Shown here one piece after another: positions 36,877 to 46,454 of a stretch of 64,000 bases of DNA. The DNA lies in contig NZ_QEWQ01000003.1 of NCBI RefSeq assembly GCF_003121845.1, forward strand, positions 312,501-376,500, in the 5' to 3' direction. A model generated the notes under the pieces. It did not search any database, had not been told where the DNA came from, and was given only the letters and a program-made list of their open reading frames with translations. A program made the position numbers and the translations under genes. The DNA comes from Ignatzschineria ureiclastica. Its GTDB lineage: Bacteria > Pseudomonadota > Gammaproteobacteria > Cardiobacteriales > Wohlfahrtiimonadaceae. Position 1 is the first letter of the stretch, and every line of letters begins with the position of its first letter.

Positions 36877-37686
36877 CTAACCTCCAAAGATTCGACCGAA
36901 GAAACCTTTTTTAGGTGCTTCGATAAAGCGATGAGGTAAGTCCTTGCCCAAGAAACGATCCACAATATCGTTAAATGCTTGTCCTGCATCTGAATCTTCA
37001 TTCATAATCACAGGTTCACCGGCATTTGAGCATTGTAGAACTGCTTGCGACTCAGGCACAACACCTAAAAGAGGGATACCTAAAATATCTAAAATATCAG
37101 TAACAGAGAGCATATCACCGCTATCTGCTCGCGCAGGATTATAACGATTAATAATAAGGTGTTGCTTAACCTCTTTCCCCTCTTCTGCACGTTTTGTTTT
37201 GCTTGCAAGAAGACCTAAGATGCGGTCAGAGTCGCGAACCGATGAGACTTCAGGATTTGTCGTCACAATCGCATCATCCGCAAAATACATTGCAAGCTGC
37301 GCGCCTTTCTCGATACCGGCAGGAGAATCACAAACGATAAATTCAAAGCCCATATCTGCAAGATCCTTCATCACTTGCTCAACGCCCTCTTTTGTTAATG
37401 CATCTTTATCACGAGTTTGAGAAGCAGGAAGCACATAGAGATTTTCAAGACGACGATCTTTAATTAAAGTCTGCGCAAGGCTCGCCTCACCTTGTACCAC
37501 ATTGACGAAGTCATATACCACTCGGCGCTCACAGCCCATAATCAAATCGAGGTTACGTAAACCTACATCAAAGTCAATGACTACTGTTTTATGCCCATTT
37601 TTCGCAAGCCCGGATGCGATGCTTGCACTAGTGGTTGTCTTACCAACACCACCTTTTCCTGATGTTACAACTACGATTCTTGCCAC
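36877..37686 (-). CDS. minD: septum site-determining ATPase MinD
   Basis: 269 residues. The deviant Walker [14 protein letters not shown] is at the N-terminus, then IDFDVGLRNLDLIMG and the switch DSPAGIEKGA. The C-terminal amphipathic membrane helix is seen as KKGFFGRIFGG. It recruits MinC to the membrane to block FtsZ rings away from midcell. It lies between minC (226-base gap) and minE (2-base gap). Confidence 0.98.
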   Translation of the reverse strand: MARIVVVTSGKGGVGKTTTSASIASGLAKNGHKTVVIDFDVGLRNLDLIMGCERRVVYDFVNVVQGEASLAQTLIKDRRLENLYVLPASQTRDKDALTKEGVEQVMKDLADMGFEFIVCDSPAGIEKGAQLAMYFADDAIVTTNPEVSSVRDSDRILGLLASKTKRAEEGKEVKQHLIINRYNPARADSGDMLSVTDILDILGIPLLGVVPESQAVLQCSNAGEPVIMNEDSDAGQAFNDIVDRFLGKDLPHRFIEAPKKGFFGRIFGG

Positions 37687-37912
37687 GTGTCGCTCCCAAT
37701 TACTGACGCTATTTATTTCATTTTAATCATCTGCAACAAACTCGTTGCCTAATTAATATTTACTATATTAATCAATAGTAAACCAATATAACACCTTTTA
37801 AATTCGATACAATATTGCGCTTTATTAAATTTGCTAAAAGTAATATTTAGGTCATATCTTTTGGAGAAAATGAGCTTTTTTGATTACTTCCCAAGGAATG
37901 CAATATGATCTT

Positions 37913-38680
37913 TTAACGAATTAAAGGAATGATCTTCAATTCTTCATCTTCTAAGAAAATTTGTACACTTTTACCCCAAAGTGCAGCGGGGATATCTTCT
38001 TGCATTTTATAGAAACCCGCTATCGATAATAACTCTGCTTCCAATGATTGACAGAAAATACGCACAGACTGATTTCCGTTGATGCCGGCTAATGCACGTC
38101 CTCGAAGACTGCCATAAATATGGATATTACCATCCACCAATAATTCCGCACCTTCATTGACTGAGTTCACAACCACAAGATCCCCTTTGGGTACTGATAA
38201 TTGCTGCCCAGATCGCACTTGCTGCACATGTAACGTAGTATCAATGGGCACAAAAACTTCTTCCACTCTTTCAATCACTTTGACTTTCTCTGCCACAGGT
38301 TTTGTGGTAGTTGTAGCAGTTTTGGGGGCTTCCGTGGATGCTAAGGCTTCCACTTGTCGAGATTTATTTGCGGAATCCGCTAAGATAGCCCAACCTGAGC
38401 TTTTCGCTTTCTCTTGAAGGCTCTCATTAACGTTACGAAGCCCAACAGGCACAAGGTCGCGCGCTAATAATAAATTCTTTAACCAATTGAGATCAATACT
38501 GTTGCCCGTTTCAATGGCAATAAGATCAACAACGATGGGAAGACCTTTAAAAAGCTGAGGCGATCTTTCAATTTGTTTTGAAAGATCATCCTCTAAAGCT
38601 TTTAGATCGATTCCATTAATATAGAGAACCATCAACGTTGATAGTTCTCCTTTAATTTGAAACGTTTTTTGATGTGACAT
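37913..38680 (-). CDS. minC: septum site-determining protein MinC
   Basis: 255 residues. The N-terminal FtsZ-inhibiting domain (about 1-105) is joined by an Ala/Thr/Lys/Pro linker to the C-terminal beta-helix domain (QVRSGQQLSVPKGDLVVVNS, IHIYGSLRGRALAGINGN), which binds MinD. The wide gap before minD suggests a separate promoter for minD-minE, unlike the tighter E. coli operon. Confidence 0.95.
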   Translation of the reverse strand: MSHQKTFQIKGELSTLMVLYINGIDLKALEDDLSKQIERSPQLFKGLPIVVDLIAIETGNSIDLNWLKNLLLARDLVPVGLRNVNESLQEKAKSSGWAILADSANKSRQVEALASTEAPKTATTTTKPVAEKVKVIERVEEVFVPIDTTLHVQQVRSGQQLSVPKGDLVVVNSVNEGAELLVDGNIHIYGSLRGRALAGINGNQSVRIFCQSLEAELLSIAGFYKMQEDIPAALWGKSVQIFLEDEELKIIPLIR

Positions 38681-38717
38681 AGAGATTTTTAACCGCTAAC
38701 ACATAAATAGGTCGATA

Positions 38718-39200
38718 TTAGTGGTCGTGTCCTGCAGCATGAACGTGGCCATGAGAGAGCTCTTGTTCTGTTGCATCACGAAGAGAAACAACTTCCACTT
38801 CAAAGTTTAAGTTTTGACCTGCTAAAGGATGGTTGCCGTCGAGTTTGATTTTCTCTTCAGAAACTTCTAAAACTCTAAACGGTTGCATATGACCATCAGG
38901 TGTTGTACCTGTTACTTGCCAACCCACTTGAATATCTTCACCCTCAGGGAAAGCTGTGCGAGGAACTTCAATGATGAAATCTTCATTCGCTTCACCGTAA
39001 CCCTCTTCAGGTGTCACGCTAAATGCAACAGTTTGACCTTCAGTCGCGCCTTCTAACGCTTTTTCAAAGCCAGGAATCATCATACCGTGACCATGGATGA
39101 ACTCAAGCGCCTCTTGCCCTTTATTAGAATCAAGCACATTGCCTTGATCATCAGTTAATGTGTAAATTACGCCGACTACTTTATCTTTTGCTACTGGCAT
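38718..39200 (-). CDS. slyD: FKBP-type peptidyl-prolyl isomerase SlyD
   Basis: 160 residues. The split FKBP domain with an inserted chaperone flap is visible (YTLTDDQGNVLDS, EFIHGHGMMIPGFEKALEG, then VTPEEGYGEANEDF). The C-terminus is a short His-rich tail (SHGHVHAAGHDH) that may bind nickel, shorter than in E. coli SlyD. It catalyses proline isomerisation and may help in nickel enzyme maturation. It is 37 bases upstream of minC on the same strand. Confidence 0.92.
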   Translation of the reverse strand: MPVAKDKVVGVIYTLTDDQGNVLDSNKGQEALEFIHGHGMMIPGFEKALEGATEGQTVAFSVTPEEGYGEANEDFIIEVPRTAFPEGEDIQVGWQVTGTTPDGHMQPFRVLEVSEEKIKLDGNHPLAGQNLNFEVEVVSLRDATEQELSHGHVHAAGHDH

Positions 39201-39425
39201 TCGATGTTTCCTTTATCAATTTTACGAGTATAATTATGATGTACCACTATAACATTAAACGAGGGTTGATATAAAACTCTTTAAATCTTGATAATTTTTG
39301 CGGGTCTTTTATAACGGCCATATTCCTTGCAAAAAACCGTTATCACTTCGATGATTTAAATTTTGAGAACTCCCTCATATTCCCTCTTAATCTATTTATT
39401 TGTTTACCCCGGAAAGACTAATTTT

Positions 39426-40091
39426 ATGACCTTACAACAGAAACAGAAAGAAGCCGTCGCTCAAGCTGCACTGACTTATATTCAGCCCAATCAAATCCTC
39501 GGTTTAGGCACAGGTTCTACCGTTGACTGCCTTATCGCCCTATTCCCAACACTCCCTTTCAAAATTAAAGGCGTAGCTTCAAGCTCAGAGCGCTCCTCTA
39601 AACAAGTTGAAGCACTCGGGATTCCGGTCGTGAATCTTGAAGATATTACCAGTATCGATACCTATATCGATGGGGCAGATGAAATCAATCATCATTTAGC
39701 AATGATCAAAGGCGGCGGTGGAGCACTTACACGTGAAAAAATCGTCGCCGCTCACGCAAAGCAATTTGTCTGTATTGCAGATGAATCAAAACTGGTTGAA
39801 ACCTTGGGGAAATTCCCACTTCCTATTGAGGTCATCCCGATGGCTGCACACTACGTGATCCGTAAAATGGAACAGATGGGCGGAAAGGCGCAGATTCGTG
39901 AGGGCTTTATTACAGATAATCATAATCTGATTGTCGATGTAGAAGGCCTTAAAATCACAAGCCCAATTCAATTAGAAGCCTCAATCAATCAAATCACCGG
40001 CGTAGTGACGAATGGACTATTTGCGGCACGCGGCGCTGATATCTTACTACTTGCGGATCAAAACTTACAAGTTCGAACGCTACGTAAATAA
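39426..40091 (+). CDS. rpiA: ribose-5-phosphate isomerase A
   Basis: 221 residues from the ATG at 39426, close to the E. coli length; the frame is open 21 codons further, but the added leader does not look like RpiA. Motifs GLGTGSTVDCLI, the DGADEINHHL loop and KGGGGALTREKI carry the catalytic and phosphate-binding residues. It interconverts ribose-5-phosphate and ribulose-5-phosphate in the pentose phosphate pathway. It diverges from slyD. Confidence 0.96.
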   Translation: MTLQQKQKEAVAQAALTYIQPNQILGLGTGSTVDCLIALFPTLPFKIKGVASSSERSSKQVEALGIPVVNLEDITSIDTYIDGADEINHHLAMIKGGGGALTREKIVAAHAKQFVCIADESKLVETLGKFPLPIEVIPMAAHYVIRKMEQMGGKAQIREGFITDNHNLIVDVEGLKITSPIQLEASINQITGVVTNGLFAARGADILLLADQNLQVRTLRK

Positions 40092-40303
40092 AGGACATCA
40101 ACAGAGGATCTTACAAGCAGGATTCGCTGTAAGCATCATCTCTTAACACCTTGAAAGCACTCTCTTTTCGGAAAAATAGCGATACAATCAGCATCTTATT
40201 GCGAAAGTACGCTAAACACCGCATAATAATGGGAGTGCTTTTATATTACGCTTGCACGAATGTAATGAATGTCCTTCACTAAAAAACAGTCAATAAGGCG
40301 CTT

Positions 40304-40936
40304 ATGGTATTTGCGACGATATTTAAACGATTTTTTCAACTTTTCGTACTCGCTGCGCTCTGTTATCTCGCCTGGATTATCTACCGAGATAGCCAAGAAG
40401 CACCTGAAATTGCCTCAAATGAACCGCAAATGGTTCTCTCCTCTTATGAGATCAAACGCTATACCCCACAAGGGACATTAGAATACACACTTATTGGCTC
40501 TGCTCTACAACATTATGATAACGAGAAAGGCAGCACACTCACAGATCCTCGTCTCTTTCATTACGACATCACCCGAACTGAAAACTCCCCGCCACTTCGC
40601 AAAGAATATCCTTATGATTGGCGTGCCGAGAGTGATATTGCTTTGATTAGTCAAGATCGTAACCTCATCACAATGATCAATAATGTTGAACTCTTCTTAC
40701 CGGATATCCAAGAGCCGATTAACGATCTTACGTTAAATACGGAAAAACTCTATATCCATGATCAAGGCGATCGAGCGACTTCAGAATTATTTGTTAAAAT
40801 TACGACACCTACTCGTCTATTAACCGGCATTGGCCTTGATGCCTATCCGCCTAAAAAGATGTTTACCCTACTCGATGATGTTCATTCGACTTTCTTAATG
40901 AATCAGGAATCTGACCATGAATCAACACCACAATAA
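40304..40936 (+). CDS. lptC: lipopolysaccharide export protein LptC
   Basis: 210 residues. One N-terminal membrane helix (FQLFVLAALCYLAWIIY) anchors a periplasmic beta-jellyroll domain. LptC links the LptB2FG transporter to the LptA bridge. AAGG is 6 bases before the ATG. Its last 20 bases overlap lptA. The kdsC and kdsD genes often found before it are absent; rpiA is upstream. Confidence 0.92.
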   Translation: MVFATIFKRFFQLFVLAALCYLAWIIYRDSQEAPEIASNEPQMVLSSYEIKRYTPQGTLEYTLIGSALQHYDNEKGSTLTDPRLFHYDITRTENSPPLRKEYPYDWRAESDIALISQDRNLITMINNVELFLPDIQEPINDLTLNTEKLYIHDQGDRATSELFVKITTPTRLLTGIGLDAYPPKKMFTLLDDVHSTFLMNQESDHESTPQ

Positions 40937-41462
40937 ATGTGAATCTGTCAAACAAACGCATTTTCATCGCATCATACTCAGCGCACTATTCACCATGATC
41001 GGCTTAACGTTGCACACCGCTTTTGCCCTTCCTGAAGATCGGCAATTACCACTCTATATTGATGCTGACTGGTCAGAGTTTACCAATGGAACACCAACCG
41101 GAATCTATAAAGGTAATGTTGTAATGGTACAAGGAAATCTTGAGATTTTAGCGGATGAAGCGATTTTCCAAATGGTTGATGGGGAACTAGAATATATTAT
41201 TGCCACTGGCGATATGGTCAAAATTAAAGATCTCCCTAAACTCAATGAGCCTTGGGTCTTTGGAGAGGGTCGAAAATTAAGTTACTTTCCAAAAAGACAG
41301 ATTCTAGAACTAGAAACAGATGCACAAGTAGAACAAAATCGCGATATCGTTGTTGCGAATAAGATTATCTATAACCTTGAAACACGTGTTATTAATGCTG
41401 AACGCAAAGAGGATGGCCGAGTACACTTCACCATTCAGATGGAAAATAGAGATCAAAAATAG
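40917..41462 (+). CDS. lptA: lipopolysaccharide transport periplasmic protein LptA
   Basis: 181 residues. A signal peptide with hydrophobic core (IILSALFTMIGLTLHTAFA) is probably cleaved after AFA. The rest is the OstA-type jellyroll (PLYIDADWSEF, GIYKGNVVMVQGNLEILAD). It forms the periplasmic bridge for lipopolysaccharide. It overlaps lptC by 20 bases and precedes lptB by 9, a tight operon. Confidence 0.93.
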   Translation: MNQHHNKCESVKQTHFHRIILSALFTMIGLTLHTAFALPEDRQLPLYIDADWSEFTNGTPTGIYKGNVVMVQGNLEILADEAIFQMVDGELEYIIATGDMVKIKDLPKLNEPWVFGEGRKLSYFPKRQILELETDAQVEQNRDIVVANKIIYNLETRVINAERKEDGRVHFTIQMENRDQK

Positions 41463-41471
41463 GATATTCAC

Positions 41472-42194
41472 ATGCGCTTAACTGCCCAAAACCTTATTAA
41501 ACGTTTTAAGAACCGTACCGTTGTCAATGGTGCGTCGTTTCATATAAATCAAGGCGAAGTTGTCGGTCTTCTTGGGCCTAATGGTGCCGGTAAAACCACG
41601 AGTTTCTATATGACTGTCGGCCTTATTACACCGGATGACGGCAATGTATATCTAGATAAAGAGGATATTTCCAAAAGTCCGATGCATATCCGTGCACAAT
41701 TAGGGATCGGCTATCTACCGCAAGAAGCCTCTATTTTTCGTAAAATGACCAGCCGAGATAATATTCTTGCGATCTGTCAAACCCGTAAAGACTTAGACAA
41801 AAAAGCACAAGAAGCGCTTGCGGATCAATTACTCGAAGATTTCAAAATCACCCATATTGCCCATTCTCAAGGGATTGCATTGTCAGGAGGGGAGCGTCGT
41901 CGAGTTGAAATTGCGCGAAGTCTTGCGCTTAATCCCAAGTTCCTCTTACTCGATGAGCCATTTGCCGGCGTCGATCCACTCTCCGTCTCCGACATTCAAT
42001 CGATTATTATCGATCTCTCTAAACGTAATATCGGCATTTTGATTACGGATCATAATATTCGAGAAACGCTCTCTATTTGTGAGCGCTCCTATATCTTAAG
42101 TGCCGGCACAGTTATTGCAGAAGGGGATACAGAGCACTTATTAGGCCATGAAGATGTACGCCGCGTCTACCTAGGGGAGAATTTCTCACTCTAA
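41472..42194 (+). CDS. lptB: lipopolysaccharide export ATPase LptB
   Basis: 240 residues. Walker A GPNGAGKT, signature LSGGERRRVEIAR, Walker B LLLDEPFAGVDP and switch DHNIRETL are all present. It powers extraction of lipopolysaccharide from the inner membrane with LptF and LptG, which are not in this window. AGGA lies 7 bases before the ATG. rpoN, often next downstream, is replaced by sbcB. Confidence 0.97.
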   Translation: MRLTAQNLIKRFKNRTVVNGASFHINQGEVVGLLGPNGAGKTTSFYMTVGLITPDDGNVYLDKEDISKSPMHIRAQLGIGYLPQEASIFRKMTSRDNILAICQTRKDLDKKAQEALADQLLEDFKITHIAHSQGIALSGGERRRVEIARSLALNPKFLLLDEPFAGVDPLSVSDIQSIIIDLSKRNIGILITDHNIRETLSICERSYILSAGTVIAEGDTEHLLGHEDVRRVYLGENFSL

Positions 42195-42265
42195 TCCTTC
42201 TTTACTAATCCTTCTTTATTCTGTCTTTCTCCACTATTCTGACAATATTAATAATAGAGCCATTC

Positions 42266-43684
42266 ATGACAACGACCTTCTTTTTTTATGACCTAGAAAC
42301 CTTTGGCCTAAATCCAAAAGAGGATCGCATTGCCCAATTTGCAGGGATTCGTACAGATAGAGATTTTAATATTATCGGTGAACCAGTCAATCTCTATTGC
42401 CAACCGCCAGAAGAGTATATTCCTGATCCAGAATCCATACTCGTCACCGGCATTACTCCGCAAGAAGCGATGGAAAAAGGATTGCCTGAGGCTGAGTTTG
42501 CGCGGCAAATCCATGCGCTTTTTAGCGAACCCAATACTTGTATTTTGGGCTACAATAATATTCGTTTTGATGATGAGATGATTCGCTATCTCTTCTATCG
42601 CAATTTTATCGATCCTTATGCATACACGTGGCAAAATGGGAATTCTCGCTGGGATCTACTTGATGTTGTGCGAGCAACTTATGCCTTTCGCCCTGAAGGG
42701 ATCGAATGGCCACATAATGAAGATGGTGCTGTGAGCCTGCGCTTAGAACATCTTTCAAAAGCCAACAACTTACTACATGAGAAAGCGCATGATGCATTAA
42801 GCGATGTCTACGCTACAATTGGTATGGCACAACTGATTGCCCAAAAGCAACCAAAACTATTCACATACTATTTTGAACATCGGAAAGCAAGAGATCTACA
42901 GCCGCTGATCGACTTCGAACGTTTAACACCCCTATTACATGTCTCCGGGATGTTTGGCTATGCACGTGATTACTACTCGCTCATTATGCCGCTCTTCTTT
43001 CATCCTCAAAATAAAAATCAATTAATCACGATTGATCTCATGGGCGATATCGAACCCCTCTTAACGCTCGATAGTCCAGCGATCGCTGAAAGGCTATACA
43101 AACCAAGCACTGAACTACTTGAGGGGGAATCCCGTATTCCACTCAAGGGTATTTATCTCAATCGCGCGCCCATCTTAGCGCCTGCCTCTATTCTCAAAAC
43201 ACTTCCTAATCCTAAGATAGATGAAGCTTACTGTTTCGAGAATTATCAGAGAATATTGAGTAAACGCACGTTACTGCAAAACAAACTCTTTGAGATTTAC
43301 CAAGCACCTTCTCCTTTTGAAGCTGAGAATCAAGATGCGCCAGTTGAATCTCTGCTTTATCATGGCTTCTTTGAAGCACAAGATCGTCATAAAATGGCCA
43401 AAATTCCTATGATGAATGGTATAGCGCTTCGTGATTTCGAGTTCGATTTTCATGACCCTCGCCTAGAACCTCTACTCTTTATCTATCGGGCACGAAATTT
43501 CTTTGCAACCCTCTACACTGATGAACAGGCGCAATGGCAAAACTATGTTCGACTCAAAAGAACTTATTTCATCAATGAATATCAAGCCAAATTCAATACA
43601 CTTCTACAAGAAGCAGAAACCACAGACAATAAACCGCAGATTGCATTACTTCGCTCACTTCAGTACCTCTATCAATCACAATAG
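42266..43684 (+). CDS. sbcB: exodeoxyribonuclease I (SbcB)
   Basis: 472 residues, the length of E. coli ExoI. The DnaQ-type exonuclease domain begins FFFYDLETFGLNPKEDRIAQ with metal ligands D9 and E11; the later HDALSDVYATIGMAQLI segment holds the last acidic residues. The C-terminal SH3-like and helical parts follow. It degrades single-stranded DNA 3' to 5' in repair and recombination. Confidence 0.96.
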   Translation: MTTTFFFYDLETFGLNPKEDRIAQFAGIRTDRDFNIIGEPVNLYCQPPEEYIPDPESILVTGITPQEAMEKGLPEAEFARQIHALFSEPNTCILGYNNIRFDDEMIRYLFYRNFIDPYAYTWQNGNSRWDLLDVVRATYAFRPEGIEWPHNEDGAVSLRLEHLSKANNLLHEKAHDALSDVYATIGMAQLIAQKQPKLFTYYFEHRKARDLQPLIDFERLTPLLHVSGMFGYARDYYSLIMPLFFHPQNKNQLITIDLMGDIEPLLTLDSPAIAERLYKPSTELLEGESRIPLKGIYLNRAPILAPASILKTLPNPKIDEAYCFENYQRILSKRTLLQNKLFEIYQAPSPFEAENQDAPVESLLYHGFFEAQDRHKMAKIPMMNGIALRDFEFDFHDPRLEPLLFIYRARNFFATLYTDEQAQWQNYVRLKRTYFINEYQAKFNTLLQEAETTDNKPQIALLRSLQYLYQSQ

Positions 43685-43720
43685 TACATCGAGCTCTTTC
43701 CATAATACACATCGATCATT

Positions 43721-44575
43721 ATGCCCATGCCCCCAGCGACAATATTAACCATTGCTTCTTGCAATCTACACAATCTTCATGAAAATTCGCACCCTGATAA
43801 AATTGCGCACCTGATCAAAGCGATTACTGAAGATTTACAACTTCCCGATATTATTGCCCTACAAGAGATCGGCTCACAAACGCTTAATATTGAGGGGGAA
43901 GCCATTGCGATTGTTGCCGATATCATGATTGATGCCATAAAAACAACCACTCAAACGACCTATCGCTATATTGATATTCCACCAAGAGAGAATAGTAGTG
44001 GCGGTGCTCAAGATCTTAATATTCGCCCAGCCTTTTTGGTTAAAGATCATATAACAATCTGCGATTATCATAATCATATTGGCGATGTAAGCGCTTTTGA
44101 GGGCGACCTTGAATGCGACTACAAACCTTCTCGAAAACCGCTTCTATTAAGCGTTATAACAGCTTTAGGGCCACTCACACTTATCAACTGCCACCTTAAA
44201 TCGCAGATGATGCCCACTAAACAGGAAAAACGGATCGCGAAGCGACAACGTAATGAGCAAGCAGCCGCAATTCGTTCTTTTTATGAAAAAAACAATGTGC
44301 ATCCTACCATTGTACTCGGCGATTTTAACGATACACCTAATAGTGATACGCTCAAAATTCTAACCGGCGAGCGACTCATCTCTATGTGGCAAAATTATAG
44401 TGGCAAGCTCTATACCACTCGCTATAAACAGTGCCCTATTGTGCTCGATTACATACTGATTCCAAAAACAGTAATCTATCAAAATCCCCAGGTGCATCAT
44501 CTTAATACTAATCTTAAGTATCCTTATCGATTTTCAGATCATGACCCGATTACCATTGAGATTACAGAGCTATAA
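43721..44575 (+). CDS. endonuclease/exonuclease/phosphatase-family hydrolase
   Basis: 284 residues of the EEP fold shared by ExoIII, DNase I and phosphoesterases. Landmarks are IASCNLHNL at the start, IIALQEIGS (metal glutamate), INCHLKSQM, GDFNDTPNSDT and the final SDHDPITIEI. The substrate (DNA, lipid or nucleotide) cannot be told from sequence. No signal peptide is visible. It lies 36 bases after sbcB and 74 before comF, so the three may form one transcript. Confidence 0.82.
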   Translation: MPMPPATILTIASCNLHNLHENSHPDKIAHLIKAITEDLQLPDIIALQEIGSQTLNIEGEAIAIVADIMIDAIKTTTQTTYRYIDIPPRENSSGGAQDLNIRPAFLVKDHITICDYHNHIGDVSAFEGDLECDYKPSRKPLLLSVITALGPLTLINCHLKSQMMPTKQEKRIAKRQRNEQAAAIRSFYEKNNVHPTIVLGDFNDTPNSDTLKILTGERLISMWQNYSGKLYTTRYKQCPIVLDYILIPKTVIYQNPQVHHLNTNLKYPYRFSDHDPITIEITEL

Positions 44576-44649
44576 GTAGGTAATAGTAAATAGATCGATC
44601 ATACGCATCTGAGAATCGAATAATCTAACGACCTTAGAGATTCATCAAG

Positions 44650-45378
44650 ATGCTATTAGACTACCTTTTACCTCGTTATTGTAATCACTGTTTAGATCGT
44701 ATTAAAACAACCATCATCCCTCATCTATGCCCACAATGTGCCAGTGAAATTCAACCCACTGAACGTAAATGTATCTTTTGCGATACAGAAGGCCACTTTC
44801 TGTGTCATTTTTGCAAAAGACTCTACCCTTATTTAACGGATGCCTCAATCTGCTGTCAATATAGCGGACCTATTAAGCAATTGATTAAGCGCTTTAAATA
44901 TCAATTAAAGCCCTATTTAAGTGAAACACTCATCACCCTCACCGAGCAATATGCCGGTCAATTCTTACAACAACTTCCGGCTAATACACTCATTATCCCT
45001 ATGCCAAGCGATCGAATTCGCGTGGCACAAAGAGGATTTAATCCCCCAGCACTCATTGGCAAAGCATTAGCAAAAAAATATCAGTATCTCTATAGTGATC
45101 AAATTTTACAAAAAAGAGCCTTTTCCCTACCGCAAGCCCATCTCTCTTTTGATGAACGCTTAGATAATCATCACAATAGCTTTATGCTTAACAAACGACA
45201 ATATTTCAAATTTTTCAATAAAAATCAAAGTGATATTGAATCGACTCCATCTGTCCTCTTTATTGATGATGTCATTACAACAGGAAGTTCTTTTCTACGG
45301 GCAATGGAAATATTGAATAATCCTCAGCCAAAAAGCGTTTATGCCCTCTTTATCGCGCAATCTCCATTTGAAAAATAG
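44650..45378 (+). CDS. comF: ComF-family phosphoribosyltransferase-like competence protein
   Basis: 242 residues. An N-terminal cysteine-rich zinc-ribbon (RYCNHC, LCPQC, CIFC and CHFC pairs) is followed by a phosphoribosyltransferase fold with the PRPP loop SVLFIDDVITTGSSF. Related proteins (ComF, GntX) are needed for natural transformation in several bacteria. With sbcB just upstream the neighbourhood is DNA-related. It is the usual length for the family. Confidence 0.88.
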   Translation: MLLDYLLPRYCNHCLDRIKTTIIPHLCPQCASEIQPTERKCIFCDTEGHFLCHFCKRLYPYLTDASICCQYSGPIKQLIKRFKYQLKPYLSETLITLTEQYAGQFLQQLPANTLIIPMPSDRIRVAQRGFNPPALIGKALAKKYQYLYSDQILQKRAFSLPQAHLSFDERLDNHHNSFMLNKRQYFKFFNKNQSDIESTPSVLFIDDVITTGSSFLRAMEILNNPQPKSVYALFIAQSPFEK

Positions 45379-45416
45379 CCTAATCTATGTAAAACTATTG
45401 TTGATGCGTTCCTGTT

Positions 45417-45630
45417 ATGTACGAGCGTTTTTATTGTCATACACCTCTTGATCCTAAATATGATACTTTGGAGTTAGCTGTTATTAGATCGCGGTGTGCA
45501 AGCTGATTTAGTTCAGAAGCCTAATGTGATTTATGCAGTGTCCACTTGAACCTACGCGTTCAAGAGTCTTGGCAATTTGCAACCGACTACTACGGGGCGC
45601 ATCCTTTTTTATTTCTACTTCTGATCTCTA
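45417..45630 (+). pseudogene. possible gene remnant, unknown family
   Basis: The 353-base gap between comF and the ompA-like gene has no intact gene, but coding-like fragments are visible in different frames. An ATG at 45417 opens MYERFYCHTPLDPKYDTLEL; a one-base shift near 45480 continues LLDRGVQADLVQKPNVIYA and then a stop, after which TYAFKSLGNLQPTTTGRILF is open. No family is recognised, and this may be chance. Confidence 0.25.
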
Positions 45631-45664
45631 TTTTTCGTGATACAAAAGTGAAACAACAAATAGC

Positions 45665-45698
45665 AAAAAAGCACTCTGAGATTTCAGAGTGCTTTTTT
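45665..45698 (-). terminator. terminator after the ompA-like gene
   Basis: AAAAAAGCACTCTGA pairs with TCAGAGTGCTTTTTT around a 4-base loop. A-rich and T-rich flanks on both sides make it bidirectional; it ends the minus-strand gene 34 bases past its stop. Confidence 0.9.
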
Positions 45699-45731
45699 AA
45701 TACTTTCAGACTATAGAATTAAATCAATTAA

Positions 45732-46262
45732 TTAGTCTACGTTTACTTTTCTTACAGCTTCGATTTTAACGTCTACACGGCGGTTTTTAGCACGGCCTTC
45801 TGCAGTTGCGTTATCGAATGTATAGCTGATACCATCGCCTTGAGCTGTGATTAATGATGGGCTAACGCCTCTTTCGATTAAATAATCACGTACTGAATCT
45901 GCACGACGAAGTGATAATTTTTGGTTGTAAGCAGCGCTACCTACTGAGTCAGTGAAACCAGTAAGTTGAATTGATTTTACACCATTTTCGTTTTTAACAA
46001 GCTCAGCTGCTACTTTGTTAAGTAACTCACGACCTTGTGGACGAAGTGTTGCTTTGTCAAAATCAAAGAAAGTATCTGCAGAGAAAGTAAGATCTTGGAT
46101 CACAACGCCACATCCAGGAACACCATCTTTTACTAATACGCACTCACCTTGACGGTCTTTAACAAAATCACCTTGTCTATCGATCAACGAATCTGTCGCC
46201 GCTACAGCTGTAGAAGTCGCGAATAGACCTGCTAATGCAGCAATAATTAATTGCTTTTTCAT
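45732..46262 (-). CDS. OmpA-family peptidoglycan-binding outer membrane protein, barrel-less
   Basis: 176 residues from the ATG at 46262 (GGAG six bases upstream). A signal peptide (KKQLIIAALAGLFATSTAVA) is followed by a short N-terminal segment with two cysteines (QGECVLVKDGVPGCG) and then directly by the OmpA_C domain (FFDFDKATLRPQG, LTGFTDSVGSAAYNQKLS, GRAKNRRVDVKIE). There is no room for the eight-stranded beta-barrel of OmpA, so it resembles the Neisseria RmpM/class 4 protein, which tethers porins to peptidoglycan. That function is inferred. Confidence 0.85.
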   Translation of the reverse strand: MKKQLIIAALAGLFATSTAVAATDSLIDRQGDFVKDRQGECVLVKDGVPGCGVVIQDLTFSADTFFDFDKATLRPQGRELLNKVAAELVKNENGVKSIQLTGFTDSVGSAAYNQKLSLRRADSVRDYLIERGVSPSLITAQGDGISYTFDNATAEGRAKNRRVDVKIEAVRKVNVD

Positions 46263-46454
46263 ATAAGTCTCCACTTAATTACGAATTAAAATAAATGTAT
46301 TACAGACAGTTGTAACAAGTTACCTTCAAATAATACAAACTAACGGGTTAATCATATCTTATTTTTATTAGAATTGATACATTTTTGCATCAAATTTCCA
46401 ACATTGTGGGATTTTTAATACAAAAAATTTTTGTGCTATTTCAATACAATCGCT

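Noticed and set aside
42195-42265. Duplicated TAATCCTTCTTTA after lptB
   Set aside because: Two short copies that could arise by slippage; no stem or regulatory match.
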